64,000 nt of DNA from Panulirus ornatus (Eukaryota; Arthropoda; Malacostraca; Decapoda; Palinuridae), in NCBI RefSeq assembly GCF_036320965.1, contig NC_092238.1:21361286-21425285 (forward strand), written 5' to 3'. Under the pieces are notes generated by a model, which worked only from the letters and a program-made list of their open reading frames with translations, was not told the DNA's origin and searched no databases. The position numbers and the translations under genes were made by a program. Below, piece by piece: positions 1-18,045 of this stretch. Numbering within the stretch: position 1 is the first letter of the stretch; each line of letters opens with the position of its first letter.

Positions 1-1794
1 TCCCCTTTGCCTTTGTACAATGGCACTATGCACGCATTCCGCCAATCCTCAGGCACCTCACCATGAGTCATACATACATTAAATAACCTTACCAACCAGT
101 CAACAATACAGTCACCCCCTTTTTTAATAAATTCCACTGCAATACCATCCAAACCTGCTGCCTTGCCGGCTTTCATCTTCCGCAAAGCTTTCACTACCTC
201 TTCTCTGTTTACCAAATCATTTTCCCTAACCCTCTCACTTTGCACACCACCTCGACCAAAACACCCTATATCTGCCACTCTATCATCAAAAACATTCAAC
301 AAACCTTCAAAATACTCACTCCATCTCCTTCTCACATCACCACTACTTGTTATCACCTCCCCATTTGCGCCCTTCACTGAAGTTCCCATTTGCTCCCTTG
401 TCTTACGCACTTTATTTACCTCCTTCCGGAACATCTTTTTATTCTCCCTAAAATTTAATGATACTCTCTCACCCCAACTCTCATTTGCCCTTTTTTTCAC
501 CTCTTGCACCTTTCTCTTGACCTCCTGTCTCTTTCTTTTATACATCTCCCACTCAATTGCATTTTTTCCCTGCAAAAATCGTCCAAATGCCTCTCTCTTC
601 TCTTTCACTAATACTCTTACTTCTTCATCCCACCACTCACTACCCTTTCTAATCAACCCACCTCCCACTCTTCTCATGCCACAAGCATCTTTTGCGCAAT
701 CCATCACTGATTCCCTAAATACATCCCATTCCTCCCCCACTCCCCTTACTTCCATTGTTCTCACCTTTTTCCATTCTGTACTCAGTCTCTCCTGGTACTT
801 CCTCACACAGGTCTCCTTCCCAAGCTCACTTACTCTCACCACCCTCTTCACCCCAACATTCACTCTTCTTTTCTGAAAACCCATACAAATCTTCACCTTA
901 GCCTCCACATGATAATGATCAGACATCCCTCCAGTTGCACCTCTCAGCACATTAACATCCAAAAGTCTCTCTTTCGCACGCCTGTCAATTAACACGTAAT
1001 CCAATAACGCTCTCTGGCCATCTCTCCTACTTACATAAGTATACTTATGTATATCTCGCAGGTATTCCCAATCATCAGTCTTTTTTCAGCACATAAATCT
1101 ACAAGCTCTTCACTATTTCCGTTTACAACACTGAACACCCCATGTATACCAATTATTCCCTCAACTGCCACATTACTCACCTTTGCATTCAAATCACCCA
1201 TCACTATAACCCGGTCTCATGCATCAAAACCACTAACACACTCATTCAGCTGCTCCCAAAACACTTGCCTCTCATGATCTTTCTTCTCATGCCCAGGTGC
1301 ATATGCACCAATAATCACCCACCTCTCTCCATCAACTTTCAGTTTTACCCATATTAATCGAGAATTTACTTTCTTACATTCTATCACATTCTCCCACAAC
1401 TCCTGTTTCAGGAGTATTGCTACTCCTTCCCTTGCTCTTGTCCTCTCACTAACCCCTGACTTTACTCCCCAGACATTCCCAAACCACTCTTCCCCTTTAC
1501 CCTTGAGCTTCGTTTCACTCAGAGCCAAAACATCCAGGTTCCTTTCCTCAAACATACTTCCTATCTCTCCTTTTTTCACATCTTGGTTACATCCACACAC
1601 ATTTAGGCACCCCACTCTGAGCCTTCGAGGAGGATGAGCACTCCCCGCGTGACTCCTTCTTCTGTTTCCCATTTTAGAAAGTTAATACAAGGAGGGGAGG
1701 ATTTCTGGCCCCCCGCTCCGGTCCCCTCTAGTCGCTTTCTACGACACGCGAGGAATACGTGGGAAGTATTCTTTCACCCCTATCCCCAGGGATA
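1..1794 (-). mobile_element. E1: RTE-like LINE, 5' two thirds of EN-RT region, cut by window edge
   Basis: Read on the minus strand, the element starts near 1794 with the family 5' end, opens its ORF at 1672 (MGNRRRSHAG), and runs through the endonuclease into the first RT block at the window edge. APE-type motifs are visible: ALSETKLKG, IGAYAPG and MGDLNAKV. It is dead in at least two ways. CGA in GFDARDRV has become TGA near 1216, and ten bases are missing at 1060 in the stretch coding GNTWFKKRD. The same ten-base loss is present in E22. The 5' end is followed by a CA/TA microsatellite and then segment F1. Confidence 0.92.
1217..1672 (-). pseudogene. Endonuclease N-terminal fragment of E1
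   Basis: A 151-residue frame beginning at the family start codon; the ATG lies about 120 bases inside the element 5' end. It holds the first half of an APE-like endonuclease: VGCLNVCG, the catalytic-Glu block ALSETKLKG, and IIGAYAPG. It ends at a TGA that replaces a conserved CGA, a CpG to TpG change. The missing second half, with the GDLN and SDH blocks, continues downstream in the element but is frameshifted. Non-functional. Confidence 0.8.
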
Positions 1795-1846
1795 ATATAC
1801 ATATATATATACATATACACATACACACACATACACATACATACGC

Positions 1847-1877
<31 letters not shown>

Positions 1878-1890
1878 TACATATATATAC
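1795..1890. repeat. Mixed (TA)n/(CA)n microsatellite between E1 and F1
   Basis: Alternating TA and CA/CATA tracts. The same arrangement (element 5' end, CA/TA tract, F segment) is found at 9068-9155 and, inverted, at 30625-30706. Confidence 0.85.
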
Positions 1891-2196
1891 ATATGAACAA
1901 TGTAAGAAACAATTTAGAAAACTGAAACTTCTAGCTTGAAATGAATGAAAAAATGAATGTCACATAATGGTTCAACCTCTGGCTATGGAAAAAGGAAATG
2001 TATAATTTATTTACACAAATGTCAATAGCAGTTCTCATCAATTTAACCACTGTATCAATAAACTTCAATGTCTAAGCTACATTTTTCTCCAATTTCACTA
2101 TTTTCTTGTCAAAACACCATGTATGAAAACTATCACTCCAGTAACACAACTATAAACATTTACTTCCCCTTTAAAAAAAGTTCTGTATGCAGCTGT
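1891..2196 (+). repeat. F1: ~300-bp segment lying 5' of an RTE-like copy
   Basis: Starts ATATGAACAATGTAAGAAAC and ends in a run of A followed by GTTCTG. It recurs at 9156-9445 (F2), inverted at 30431-30624 (F3) and, with an extra internal block, at 37329-37840 (F4). In every case it sits on the 5' side of an RTE-like copy. It has no convincing coding frame. It may be an outer 5' leader or transduced flank of the element, or the flank of one insertion site that was later duplicated. Confidence 0.75.
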
Positions 2197-2204
2197 ATGC
2201 TGTA

Positions 2205-2206
<2 letters not shown>

Positions 2207-2251
<45 letters not shown>
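2207..2251. repeat. (TA)n, 3' tail array of E2
   Basis: Pure TA dinucleotides directly abutting the A-rich tail of E2 (T-rich on this strand). Confidence 0.9.
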
Positions 2252-5711
<3,460 letters not shown>

Positions 5712-5752
5712 TATATATATATATATCTATATATATATATATATATATATAT
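5712..5752. repeat. (TA)n, 3' tail array of E4
   Basis: Short TA array with two TC interruptions, abutting the 3' tail of E4. Confidence 0.85.
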
Positions 5753-5951
5753 TTTATATTTATTTATTATACTTTGTCGCTGTCTCCCGCGTTTGCGAGG
5801 TAGCGCAAGGAAACAGACGAAAGAAATGGCCCCCCCCCCCCATACACATGTATATACATACGTCCACACACGCAAATATACATACCTACACAGCTTTCCA
5901 TGGTTTACCCCAGACGCTTCACATGCCTTGATTCAATCCACTGACAGCACG

Positions 5952-7310
5952 TCAACCCCTGTATACCACATCGCTCCAATTCACTCTATTCCTTGCCCTC
6001 CTTTCACCCTCCTGCATGTTCAGGCCCCGATCACACAAAATCCTTTTCACTCCATCTTTCCACCTCCAATTTGGTCTCCCTCTTCTCCTCGTTCCCTCCA
6101 CCTCCGACACATATATCCTCTTGGTCATTCTTTCCTCACTCATTCTCTTCATGTGCCCAAACCATTTCAAAACACCCTCTTCTGCTCTCTCAACCACGCT
6201 CTTTTTATTTCCACACATCTCTCTTACCCTTACGTTACTTACTCGATCAAACCACCTCACACCACACATTGTCCTCAAACATCTCATTTCCAGCACATCC
6301 ATCCTCCTGCGCACAACTCTATCCATAGCCCACGACTCGCAACCATACAACATTGTTGGAACCACTATTCCTTCAAACATACCCATTTTTGCTTTCCGAG
6401 ATAATGTTCTCGACTTCCACACATTTTTCAAGGCTCCCAAAATTTTCGCCCCCTCCCCCACCCTATGATCCACTTCCGCTTCCATGGTTCCATCCGCTGA
6501 CAGATCCACTCCCAGATATCTAAAACACTTCACTTCCTCCAGTTTTTCTCCATTCAAACTCACCTCCCAATTGACTTGACCCTCAACCCTACTGTACCTA
6601 ATAACCTTGCTCTTATTCACATTTACTCTTAACTTTCTTCTTCCACACACTTTACCAAACTCCGTCACCAGCTTCTGCAGTTTCTCACATGAATCCGCCA
6701 CCAGCGCTGTATCATCAGCGAACAACAACTGACTCACTTCCCAAGCTCTCTCATCCCCAACAGACTTCATACTTGCCCCTCTTTCCAAGACTCTTGCATT
6801 TACCTCCCTAACAACCCCATCCATAAACAAATTAAACAACCATGGAGACATCACACACCCCTGCCGCAAACCTACATTCACTGAGAACCAATCACTTTCC
6901 TCTCTTCCTACACGTACACATGCCTTACATCCTCGATAAAAACTTTTCACTGCTTCTAACAACTTGCCTCCCACACCATATATTCTTAATACCTTCCACA
7001 GAGCATCTCTATCAACTCTATCATATGCCTTCTCCAGATCCATAAATGCTACATACAAATCCATTTGCTTTTCTAAGTATTTCTCACATACATTCTTCAA
7101 AGCAAACACCTGATCCACACATCCTCTACCACTTCTGAAACCACACTGCTCTTCCCCAATCTGATGCTCTGTACCTGCCTTCACCCTCTCAATCAATACC
7201 CTCCCATATAATTTACCAGGAATACTCAACAAACTTATACCTCTGTAATTTGAGCACTCACTCTTATCCCCTTTCCTTTGTACAATGGCACTATGCACGC
7301 ATTCCGCCAA
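5952..7310 (-). pseudogene. RT half of E4 ORF
   Basis: 452 residues, of which the first dozen are out-of-frame junk before the frameshift. The rest is the complete RT core and C-terminal region: motif A ([14 protein letters not shown]), motif B ([15 protein letters not shown]), catalytic FADDTALVAD, thumb-side [33 protein letters not shown] and [15 protein letters not shown], ending VVYRG. This is the reverse transcriptase that would copy element RNA at the target site. All catalytic aspartates are present; only its link to the upstream endonuclease is lost. Confidence 0.85.
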
Positions 7311-8947
7311 TCCTCAGGCACCTCACCATGAGTCATACATACATTAAATAACCTTACCAACCATTCAACAATACAGTCACCCCCTTTTTTAATAAATTCC
7401 ACTGCAATACCATCCAAACCTGCTGCCTTGCCGGCTTTCATCTTCCGCAAAGCTTTTACTACCTCTTCTCTGTTTACCAAATCATTTTCCCTAACCCTCT
7501 CACTTTGCACACCACCTCGACCCAAACACCCTATATCTGCCACTCTGTCATCAGACACATTCAACAAACCTTCAAAATACTCATTCCATCTCCTTCTCAC
7601 ATCACCACTACTTGTTATCACCTCCCCATTTACGCTCTTCACTGAAGTTCCCATTTGCTCCCTTGTCTTACGCACCTTATTTACCTCCTTCCAGAACATC
7701 TTTTTATTCTCCCTAAAATTTACTGATACTCTCTCACCCCAACTCTCATTTGCCCTTTTTTTCACCTCTTGCACCTTTCTCTTGACCTCCTGTCTCTTTC
7801 TTTTATACTTCTCCCTCTCAATTGCATTTTTTCCCTGCAAAAATCGTCCAAATGCCTCTCGCTTCTCTTTCACTAATACTCTTACTTCTTCATCCCACCA
7901 CTCACTTCCCTTTCTAAACAGCCCACCTCCCACTCTTCTCATGCCACAAGCATCTTTTGCGCAATCCATCACTGATTCCCTAAATACATCCCATTCCTCC
8001 CCCACTCCCCTTACTTCCATTGTTCTCACCTTTTTCCATTCTGTACACAGTCTCTCCTGATACTTCCTCACACAGGTCTCCTTCCCAAGCTCACTTACTC
8101 TCACCACCTTCTTCACCCCAACATTCACTCTTCTTTTCTGAAAACCCATACTAATCTTCACCTTAGCCTCCACAAGATAATGATCAGACATCCCTCCAGT
8201 TGCACCTCTCAGCACATTGACATCCAAAAGTCTCTCTTTCGCACGCCTGTCAATTAACACGTAATCCAATAACGCTCTCTGGCCATCTCTCCTACTTACA
8301 TAAGTATACTTATGTATATCTCGCTTTTTAAACCAGGTATTCCCAATCATCAGTCCTTTTTCAGCACATAAATCTACAAGCTCCTCACCATTTCCATTTA
8401 CAACACTGAACACCCCATGCACACCAATTATTCCCTCAACTGCCACATTACTCACCTTTGCATTCAAATCACCCATCACTATAACCCGGTCTCGTGTATC
8501 AAAACCGCTAACACACTCATTTAGCTGCTCCCAAAACACTTGCCTCTCATGATCTTTCTTCTCATGCCCAGGTGCATATGCACCAATAATCACCCACCTC
8601 TCTCCATCAACTTTCAATTTTACCCATATTAATCGAGAATTTACTTTCTTACATTCTATCACATACTCCCACAACTCCTGTTTCAGGAGTATTGCTACTC
8701 CTTCCCTTGCTCTTGTCCTCTCACTAACCCCTGACTTCACTCCCCAGACATTTCCAAACCACTCTTCCCCTTTACCCTTGAGCTTCGTTTCACTCAGAGC
8801 CAAAACATCCAGGTTCCTTTCCTCAAACATACTACCTATCTCTCCTTTTTTCACATCTTGGTTACATCCACACACATTTAGGCACCCCACTCTGAGCCTT
8901 CGAGGAGGATGAGCACTCCCCGCGTGACTCCTTCTTCTGTTTCCCAT
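7235..8947 (-). pseudogene. Endonuclease half of E4 ORF
   Basis: 570 residues from the family ATG. An APE-type endonuclease occupies roughly residues 15-245: [46 protein letters not shown] and GGMSDHYLV, i.e. the Asn, Glu, Tyr, Asp/Asn and Asp-His positions expected of this fold. A basic helical linker follows, then the start of the RT ([31 protein letters not shown]). It runs out of frame at the single-base loss near 7274. Such endonucleases nick the target DNA to prime reverse transcription. Confidence 0.87.
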
Positions 8948-9067
8948 TTTAGAAAGTTAATACAAGGAGGGGAGGATTTCCGGCCCCCCGCTCCCGTCCC
9001 CTCTAGTCGCTTTCTACGACACGCGAGGAATACGTGGGAAGTATTCTTTCGCCCCTATCCCCAGGGA

Positions 9068-9075
9068 TAATATAC

Positions 9076-9108
<33 letters not shown>

Positions 9109-9155
9109 TACACACACATACGCACATACACACACACACACATACATATATATAC
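9068..9155. repeat. CA/TA microsatellite between E4 and F2
   Basis: Mixed CA, CATA and TA tracts, in the same position relative to the element 5' end as at 1795-1890. Confidence 0.85.
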
Positions 9156-9445
9156 ATATGAAAAATGTAAGAAACAATTTAGAAAACAAACTTTTAGCTT
9201 GAAATGAATGAAAAAATGAACGTCACATAATGGTTCAACCTCTGGCTATGGAAAAGGAAATGTACAATTTATTCACACAAACGTCAATAGCAGTTCTCAT
9301 CAATTTCACCACTGAATCAATAAGCTTCAATGTCTAAGCTACATTTTTCTCCAACTTCACTATTTTCTTGTCAAAACACCATGCATGAAAACTATCACTC
9401 CAGTAACACAACTATAAACATTTTCTTCCCCTTTAAAAAGTTCTG
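9156..9445 (+). repeat. F2: segment lying 5' of E4
   Basis: Near-identical to F1 and especially to the inverted F3: both F2 and F3 share GAACGTCAC and a CACTGAATC variant where F1 differs. It ends at GTTCTGGGG, where similarity to F1 stops. Confidence 0.75.
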
Positions 9446-9630
9446 GGGAAGTCTGTCTCGATACACTGCGGCGAGGCGACGCGACGCTGACACAATCACT
9501 GTCACAATATCACTTTTGCCTCCTTCCAAGCGTTGTTTCAGGGAATAATTCCGGGTTGCTGAAGTGCCGCATAGGCTGGCACGATAGCCCGGGCCACATC
9601 GAAGACGTTATGAGCCCGGCCGTTGTCCAC

Positions 9631-9632
<2 letters not shown>
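9446..9632 (-). other. GC-rich low-copy stretch with a short coding-like frame
   Basis: A GC-rich island unlike its surroundings. On the minus strand 9630-9538 reads as a 30-residue open frame ending in a stop, with the segment [20 protein letters not shown]. The frame is cut at its 5' side by the (TA)n array. No family is recognised. It may be a torn exon end or a chance frame; there is no acceptor-like AG at the array border. Confidence 0.3.
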
Positions 9633-12507
<2,875 letters not shown>

Positions 12508-13074
12508 GTGGGCTATTGATAGAGTTGTGCGCATGAGCGTGGATGTGCTGGAAATGAGATGTTTGAGGACAATGTGTGGTGTGAGGTGGTTTGATCGAGT
12601 TAGTAATGTAAGGGTAAGGGAGATGTGTGGAAATAAAAAGAGCGTGGTTGAGAGAGCAGAAGAGGGTGTTTTGAAATGGTTTGGGCACATGGAGAGAATG
12701 AGTGAGGAAAGATTGACCAAGAGGATATATGTGTCGGAGGTGGAGGGAACGAGGAGAAGAGGGAGACCAAATTGGAGGTGGAAAGATGGAGTGAAAAAGA
12801 TTTTGAGTGATCGGGGTCTGAACATGCAGGAGGGTGAAAGGCGGGCAAGGAATAGAATGAATTGGATCGATGTGGTATACCGGGGTTGACGTGCTGTCAG
12901 TGGATTGAATCAGGGCATTTGGAGCGTCTGGGGTAAACCATGGAAAGTTGTGTGGGGCCTGGATGTGGAAAGGGAGCTGTGGTTTCGGGCATTATTGCAT
13001 GACAGCTGGAGACTGAGTGTGAACGAATGGGGCCTTTGTTATCTTTTCCTAGCGCTACCTCGCACACCTGAGGG
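12508..13074 (+). mobile_element. E7: RTE-like C-terminal part with B-type 3' UTR
   Basis: Continues the family from AWAIDRVV through WFGHMERM and [15 protein letters not shown] to the stop near 12889, then the long B-type 3' UTR up to the first hairpin module (CGCTACCTCGC near 13052). It is cut there by the start of E8. The frame 12527-12889 (120 residues) is open. Confidence 0.85.
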
Positions 13075-13555
13075 GTAAGTAACGTAAGGGTAAGAGAGAT
13101 ATGTGGAAATAAAAAGAGCGTGGTTGAGAGAGCAGAAGAGGGTGTTTTGAAATGGTTTGGGCACATGGAGAGAATGAGTGAGGAAAGATTGTCCAAAAGG
13201 ATATATTTGTGTCGGAGGTGGAGGGAACGAGGAGAAGTGGGAAACCAAATTGGAAGTGGAAAGATGGAGTGAAAAAGATTTTGTGTGATCGTTGCCTGAA
13301 CATGTAGGAGGGTGAAAGGCGGGCAAGGAATAGAGTGAATTGGATCGATATGGTATACCGGTGTTGACGTGCTGTCAGTGGATTGAATCAGGGCATGTGA
13401 AGCGTCTGGGGTAGACCATGGAAAGCTGTGTAGGTATGTATATTTGCGTGTGTGGATGTATGTATATACATGTGTATGGGGGTGGGTTGGGCCATTTCAT
13501 TTCTTTCGTCTGTTTCCTTGCGCTACCTTGCCAACGCGGGAGACAGCGACAAAGC
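13075..13555 (+). mobile_element. E8: short 3' piece of RTE-like LINE, A-type 3' UTR
   Basis: Begins inside the [11 protein letters not shown] block and runs to the 3' terminal hairpin. Several indels break the C-terminal frame near 13205 and 13305. It follows E7 directly with no spacer. Confidence 0.85.
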
Positions 13556-15150
<1,595 letters not shown>

Positions 15151-17343
15151 ATGAGAAGAGTGGGAGGTGGGTTGATTAGAAAGGGTAGTGAGTGGTGGGA
15201 TGAAGAAGTAAGAGTATTAGTGAAAGAGAAGAGAGAGGCATTTAACGATTTTTGCAGGAAAAAAATGCAATTGAGTGGGAGATGTATAAAAGAAAGAGAC
15301 AGGAGGTCAAGAGAAAGGTGCAAGAGGTGAAAAAAGGGCAAATGAGAGTTGGGGTGATAGAGTATCATTAAATTTTAGGGAGAATAAAAAGATGTTCTGG
15401 AAGGAGGTAAATAAAGTGCGTAAGACAAGGGAGCAAATGGGAACTTCAGTGAAGGGCGCAAATGTGGAGGTGATAACAAGTAGTGGTGATGTGAGAAGGA
15501 GATGGAGTGAGTATTTTGAAGGTTTGTTGAATGTGTTTGATGATAGAGTGGCAGATATAGGGTGTTTTGGTCGAGGTGGTGTGCAAAGTGAGAGGGTTAG
15601 GGAAAATGATTTGGTAAACAGAGAAGAGGTAGTGAAAGCTTTGCGGAAGATGAAAGCCGGCAAGGCAGCAGGTTTGGATGGTATTGCAGTGGAATTTATT
15701 AAAAAAGGGGGTGACTGTATTGTTGACTGGTTGGTAAGGTTATTTAATGTATGTATGACTCATGGTGAGGTGCCTGAGGATTGGCGGAATGCGTGCATAG
15801 TGCCATTGTACAAAGGCAAAGGGGATAAGAGTGAGTGCTCAAATTACAGAGGTATAAGTTTGTTGAGTATTCCTTGTAAATTATATGGGAGGGTATTGAT
15901 TGAGAGGGTGAAGGCATGTACAGAGCATCAGATTGGGGAAGAGCAGTGTGGTTTCAGAAGTGGTAGAGGATGTGTGGATCAGGTGTTTGCTTTGAAGAAT
16001 GTATGTGAGAAATACTTAGAAAAGCAAATGGATTTGTATGTAGCATTTATGGATCTGGAGAAGGCATATGATAGAGTTGATAGAGATGCTCTGTTGAAGG
16101 TATTAAGAATATATGGTGTGGGAGGAAAGTTGTTAGAAGCAGTGAAAAGTTTTTATCGATTATGTAAGGCATGTGTACGTGTAGGAAGAGAGGAAAGTGA
16201 TTGGTTCTCAGTGAATGTAGGTTTGCGGCAGGGGTGTGTGATGTCTCCATGGTTGTTTAATTTGTTTATGGATGGGGTTGTTAGGGAGGTAAATGCAAGA
16301 GTTTTGGAAAGAGGGGCAAGTATGAAGTGTGTTGGGGATGAGAGAGCTTGGGAAGTGAGTCAATTGTTGTTCGCTGATGATACAGCGCTGGTGGCTGATT
16401 CATGTGAGAAACTGCAGAAGCTGGTGACTGAGTTTGGAAAAGTGTGTGGAAGAAGAAAGTTAAGAGTAAATGTGAATAAGAGCAAGGTTATTAGGTACAG
16501 TAGGGTTGAGGGTCAAGTCAATTGGGAGGTGAGTTTGAATGGAGAAAAACTGGAGGAAGTGAAGTGTTTTAGATATCTGGGATTGGATCTGGCAGCGGAT
16601 GGAACCATGGAAGCGGAAGTGGATCATAGGGTGGGGGAGGGGGCGAAAATCCTGGGGGCCTTGAAGAATGTGTGGAAGTCGAGAACATTATCTCGGAAAG
16701 CAAAAATGGGTATGTTTGAAGGAATAGTGGTTCCAGCAATGTTGTATGGTTGCGAGGCGTGGGCTATGGATAGAGTTGTGCGCAGGAGGATGGATGTGCT
16801 GGAAATGAGATGTTTGAGGACAATGTGTGGTGTGAGGTGGTTTGATCGAGTGAGCAACGTAAGGGTAAGAGAGATGTGTGGAAATAAAAAGAGCGTGGTT
16901 GAGAGAGCAGAAGAGAGTGTTTTGAAGTGGTTTGGGCATATGGAGAGGATGAGTGAGGAAAGATTGACCAAGAGGATGTATGTGTCGGAGGTGGAGGGAA
17001 CAAGGAGAAGAGGGAGACCAAATTGGAGGTGGAAAGATGGAGTGAAAAAGATTTTGTGTGATCGGGGCCTGAACATGCAGGAGGGTGAAAGAAGGGCAAG
17101 GAATAGAGTGAATTGGAGCGATGTGGTATACCTGGGTTGACGTGCTGTCAGTGGATTGAATCAAGGCATGTGAAGCGTCTGGGGTAAACCATGGAAAGCT
17201 GTGTAGGTATGTATATTAGCGTGTGTGGGCGTATGTATATACATGTGTATGGGGGGGGGGTTGGGCCATTTCTTTCGTCTGTTTCCTTGCGCTACCTCGC
17301 AAACGCGGGAGACAGCGACAAAGTATAATAATAATATAATAAT

Positions 17344-17347
<4 letters not shown>
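15151..17347 (+). mobile_element. E11: RTE-like LINE, linker through RT to A-type 3' end
   Basis: Plus strand from [17 protein letters not shown]. Small losses near 15242-15270 shift frame in the linker; from 15392 on the frame is open through the RT. The 3' tail after the hairpin is (TAA)n-like then (TA)n. Confidence 0.92.
15392..17140 (+). CDS. RT of E11
   Basis: 582 residues: the end of the linker ([19 protein letters not shown]), then the entire RT with [41 protein letters not shown] and FRYLGLDLAADG, and the C-terminal [15 protein letters not shown] tail ending VVYLG. The ATG used is simply an internal Met of the family ORF. This is the RT moiety of a retrotransposon, not a host gene. 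Confidence 0.72.
   Translation: MFWKEVNKVRKTREQMGTSVKGANVEVITSSGDVRRRWSEYFEGLLNVFDDRVADIGCFGRGGVQSERVRENDLVNREEVVKALRKMKAGKAAGLDGIAVEFIKKGGDCIVDWLVRLFNVCMTHGEVPEDWRNACIVPLYKGKGDKSECSNYRGISLLSIPCKLYGRVLIERVKACTEHQIGEEQCGFRSGRGCVDQVFALKNVCEKYLEKQMDLYVAFMDLEKAYDRVDRDALLKVLRIYGVGGKLLEAVKSFYRLCKACVRVGREESDWFSVNVGLRQGCVMSPWLFNLFMDGVVREVNARVLERGASMKCVGDERAWEVSQLLFADDTALVADSCEKLQKLVTEFGKVCGRRKLRVNVNKSKVIRYSRVEGQVNWEVSLNGEKLEEVKCFRYLGLDLAADGTMEAEVDHRVGEGAKILGALKNVWKSRTLSRKAKMGMFEGIVVPAMLYGCEAWAMDRVVRRRMDVLEMRCLRTMCGVRWFDRVSNVRVREMCGNKKSVVERAEESVLKWFGHMERMSEERLTKRMYVSEVEGTRRRGRPNWRWKDGVKKILCDRGLNMQEGERRARNRVNWSDVVYLG

Positions 17348-17428
<81 letters not shown>
17348..17428. repeat. (TA)n tail of E11
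   Basis: Pure TA array of about 80 bases at the edge of the low-copy region. Confidence 0.9.
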
Positions 17429-17433
<5 letters not shown>

Positions 17434-17689
17434 TTAGGCAGAACAATTTCTTGCTGATATTAAAGACCATATCATGATAAATACTAATGACTTAGTATTT
17501 AGCTCTTGTGTGCATCCATCCAAATAAACCAACACTGACCCTGCTACTCCTCTTGCCTTTTATCACATGCCTTGCTTCAAATCTTATAGCGTTATAAGAG
17601 TATAGTACAGTAATATTATCAATTAGAATATACCAATAGTAAGAGCGAGGACGAAAAAACATATAATGTATAAAACTCTACATTCAAAG
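17429..17689. other. Low-copy AT-rich spacer
   Basis: No repeat of this window, no coding frame and no recognisable motif. Confidence 0.5.
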
Positions 17690-18045
17690 AAAATCCAATC
17701 TAATTCAAGCAACAAAATAGACACCGAGTCACTACAAAGAGCTTCATCTGATATTGATCATCCGCCACACATATCGTGCAGATGTAGGACCGTCGGTGGA
17801 AAAGTTGTTTTTCGTCACAAAATACTACTCTGTCCCAGAAGTTGTCTTTCTCGTCAGTATACTCAAGTGTATATTCTATTCTGGCCAACACGTGGCGTTC
17901 ACTCAACATTTGCTTGCATGACGCTATACGACCGTGACGACGTCCAGTGGAGTGATGCTGGTGTCGGAGTGTCTGAGTGCTGCACTATGCTGGTAGCAGT
18001 TGTGAACTGGTCGTCATCAGCAGCAGCTGCTACGACCTGGTGAGG
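17690..18045 (-). pseudogene. Tc1/Tc3-like DNA transposase relic
   Basis: The minus-strand frame 17909-17700 reads LSERHVLARIEYTLEYTD, then NFWDRVVFCDEKQLF. This is the layout of Tc1/mariner transposases around the second catalytic Asp (W..V.F.DE). Upstream, in another frame, lies VVAAAADDDQFTTATSI, like the N-terminal region of Tc3-type proteins. Downstream, after a frameshift, ARYVWR recalls the VWRP.N.RY block. No inverted terminal repeats were found. Family assignment rests on motif recall only. Confidence 0.5.

Larger units (their letters stand above)
5753..9067 (-). mobile_element. E4: full-length RTE-like LINE (~3.3 kb)
   Basis: The only copy here with both ends and all coding blocks. 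From the 5' end near 9067 there is a ~120-base 5' UTR, the ORF from 8947 to 5952, and a ~180-base A-type 3' UTR ending in a hairpin and A-rich/(TA)n tail. The ORF is broken only by one missing base near 7274 in the [11 protein letters not shown] block; without that loss it would be about 998 codons. Domain order is APE endonuclease, linker, RT, then the C-terminal GRPxWRW tail. The 5' side is followed by a CA/TA microsatellite and F2, as in E1. It is the closest relative of the split copy E14/E15, with which it shares GCLGRGG, NVSDD and GLFRKGSEWW variants. Confidence 0.95.

Noticed and set aside
163..876. Long Ser/Thr/Leu/Phe-rich frames antisense to the RTE-like ORF ([14 protein letters not shown] and similar), recurring at many copies
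   Set aside because: Always the complementary strand of EN or RT coding sequence. The composition is the mirror of the purine-rich ORF and no independent domain is present.
1800..1890. Possible telomeric or regulatory repeat in the CA/TA tracts
   Set aside because: Simple dinucleotide microsatellite; no TTAGG-type telomere unit.
12600..13326. Minus-strand frames with FHPPACS and [13 protein letters not shown] segments as possible proline-rich proteins
   Set aside because: Antisense of the conserved C-terminal RTE-like tail, found at every copy.
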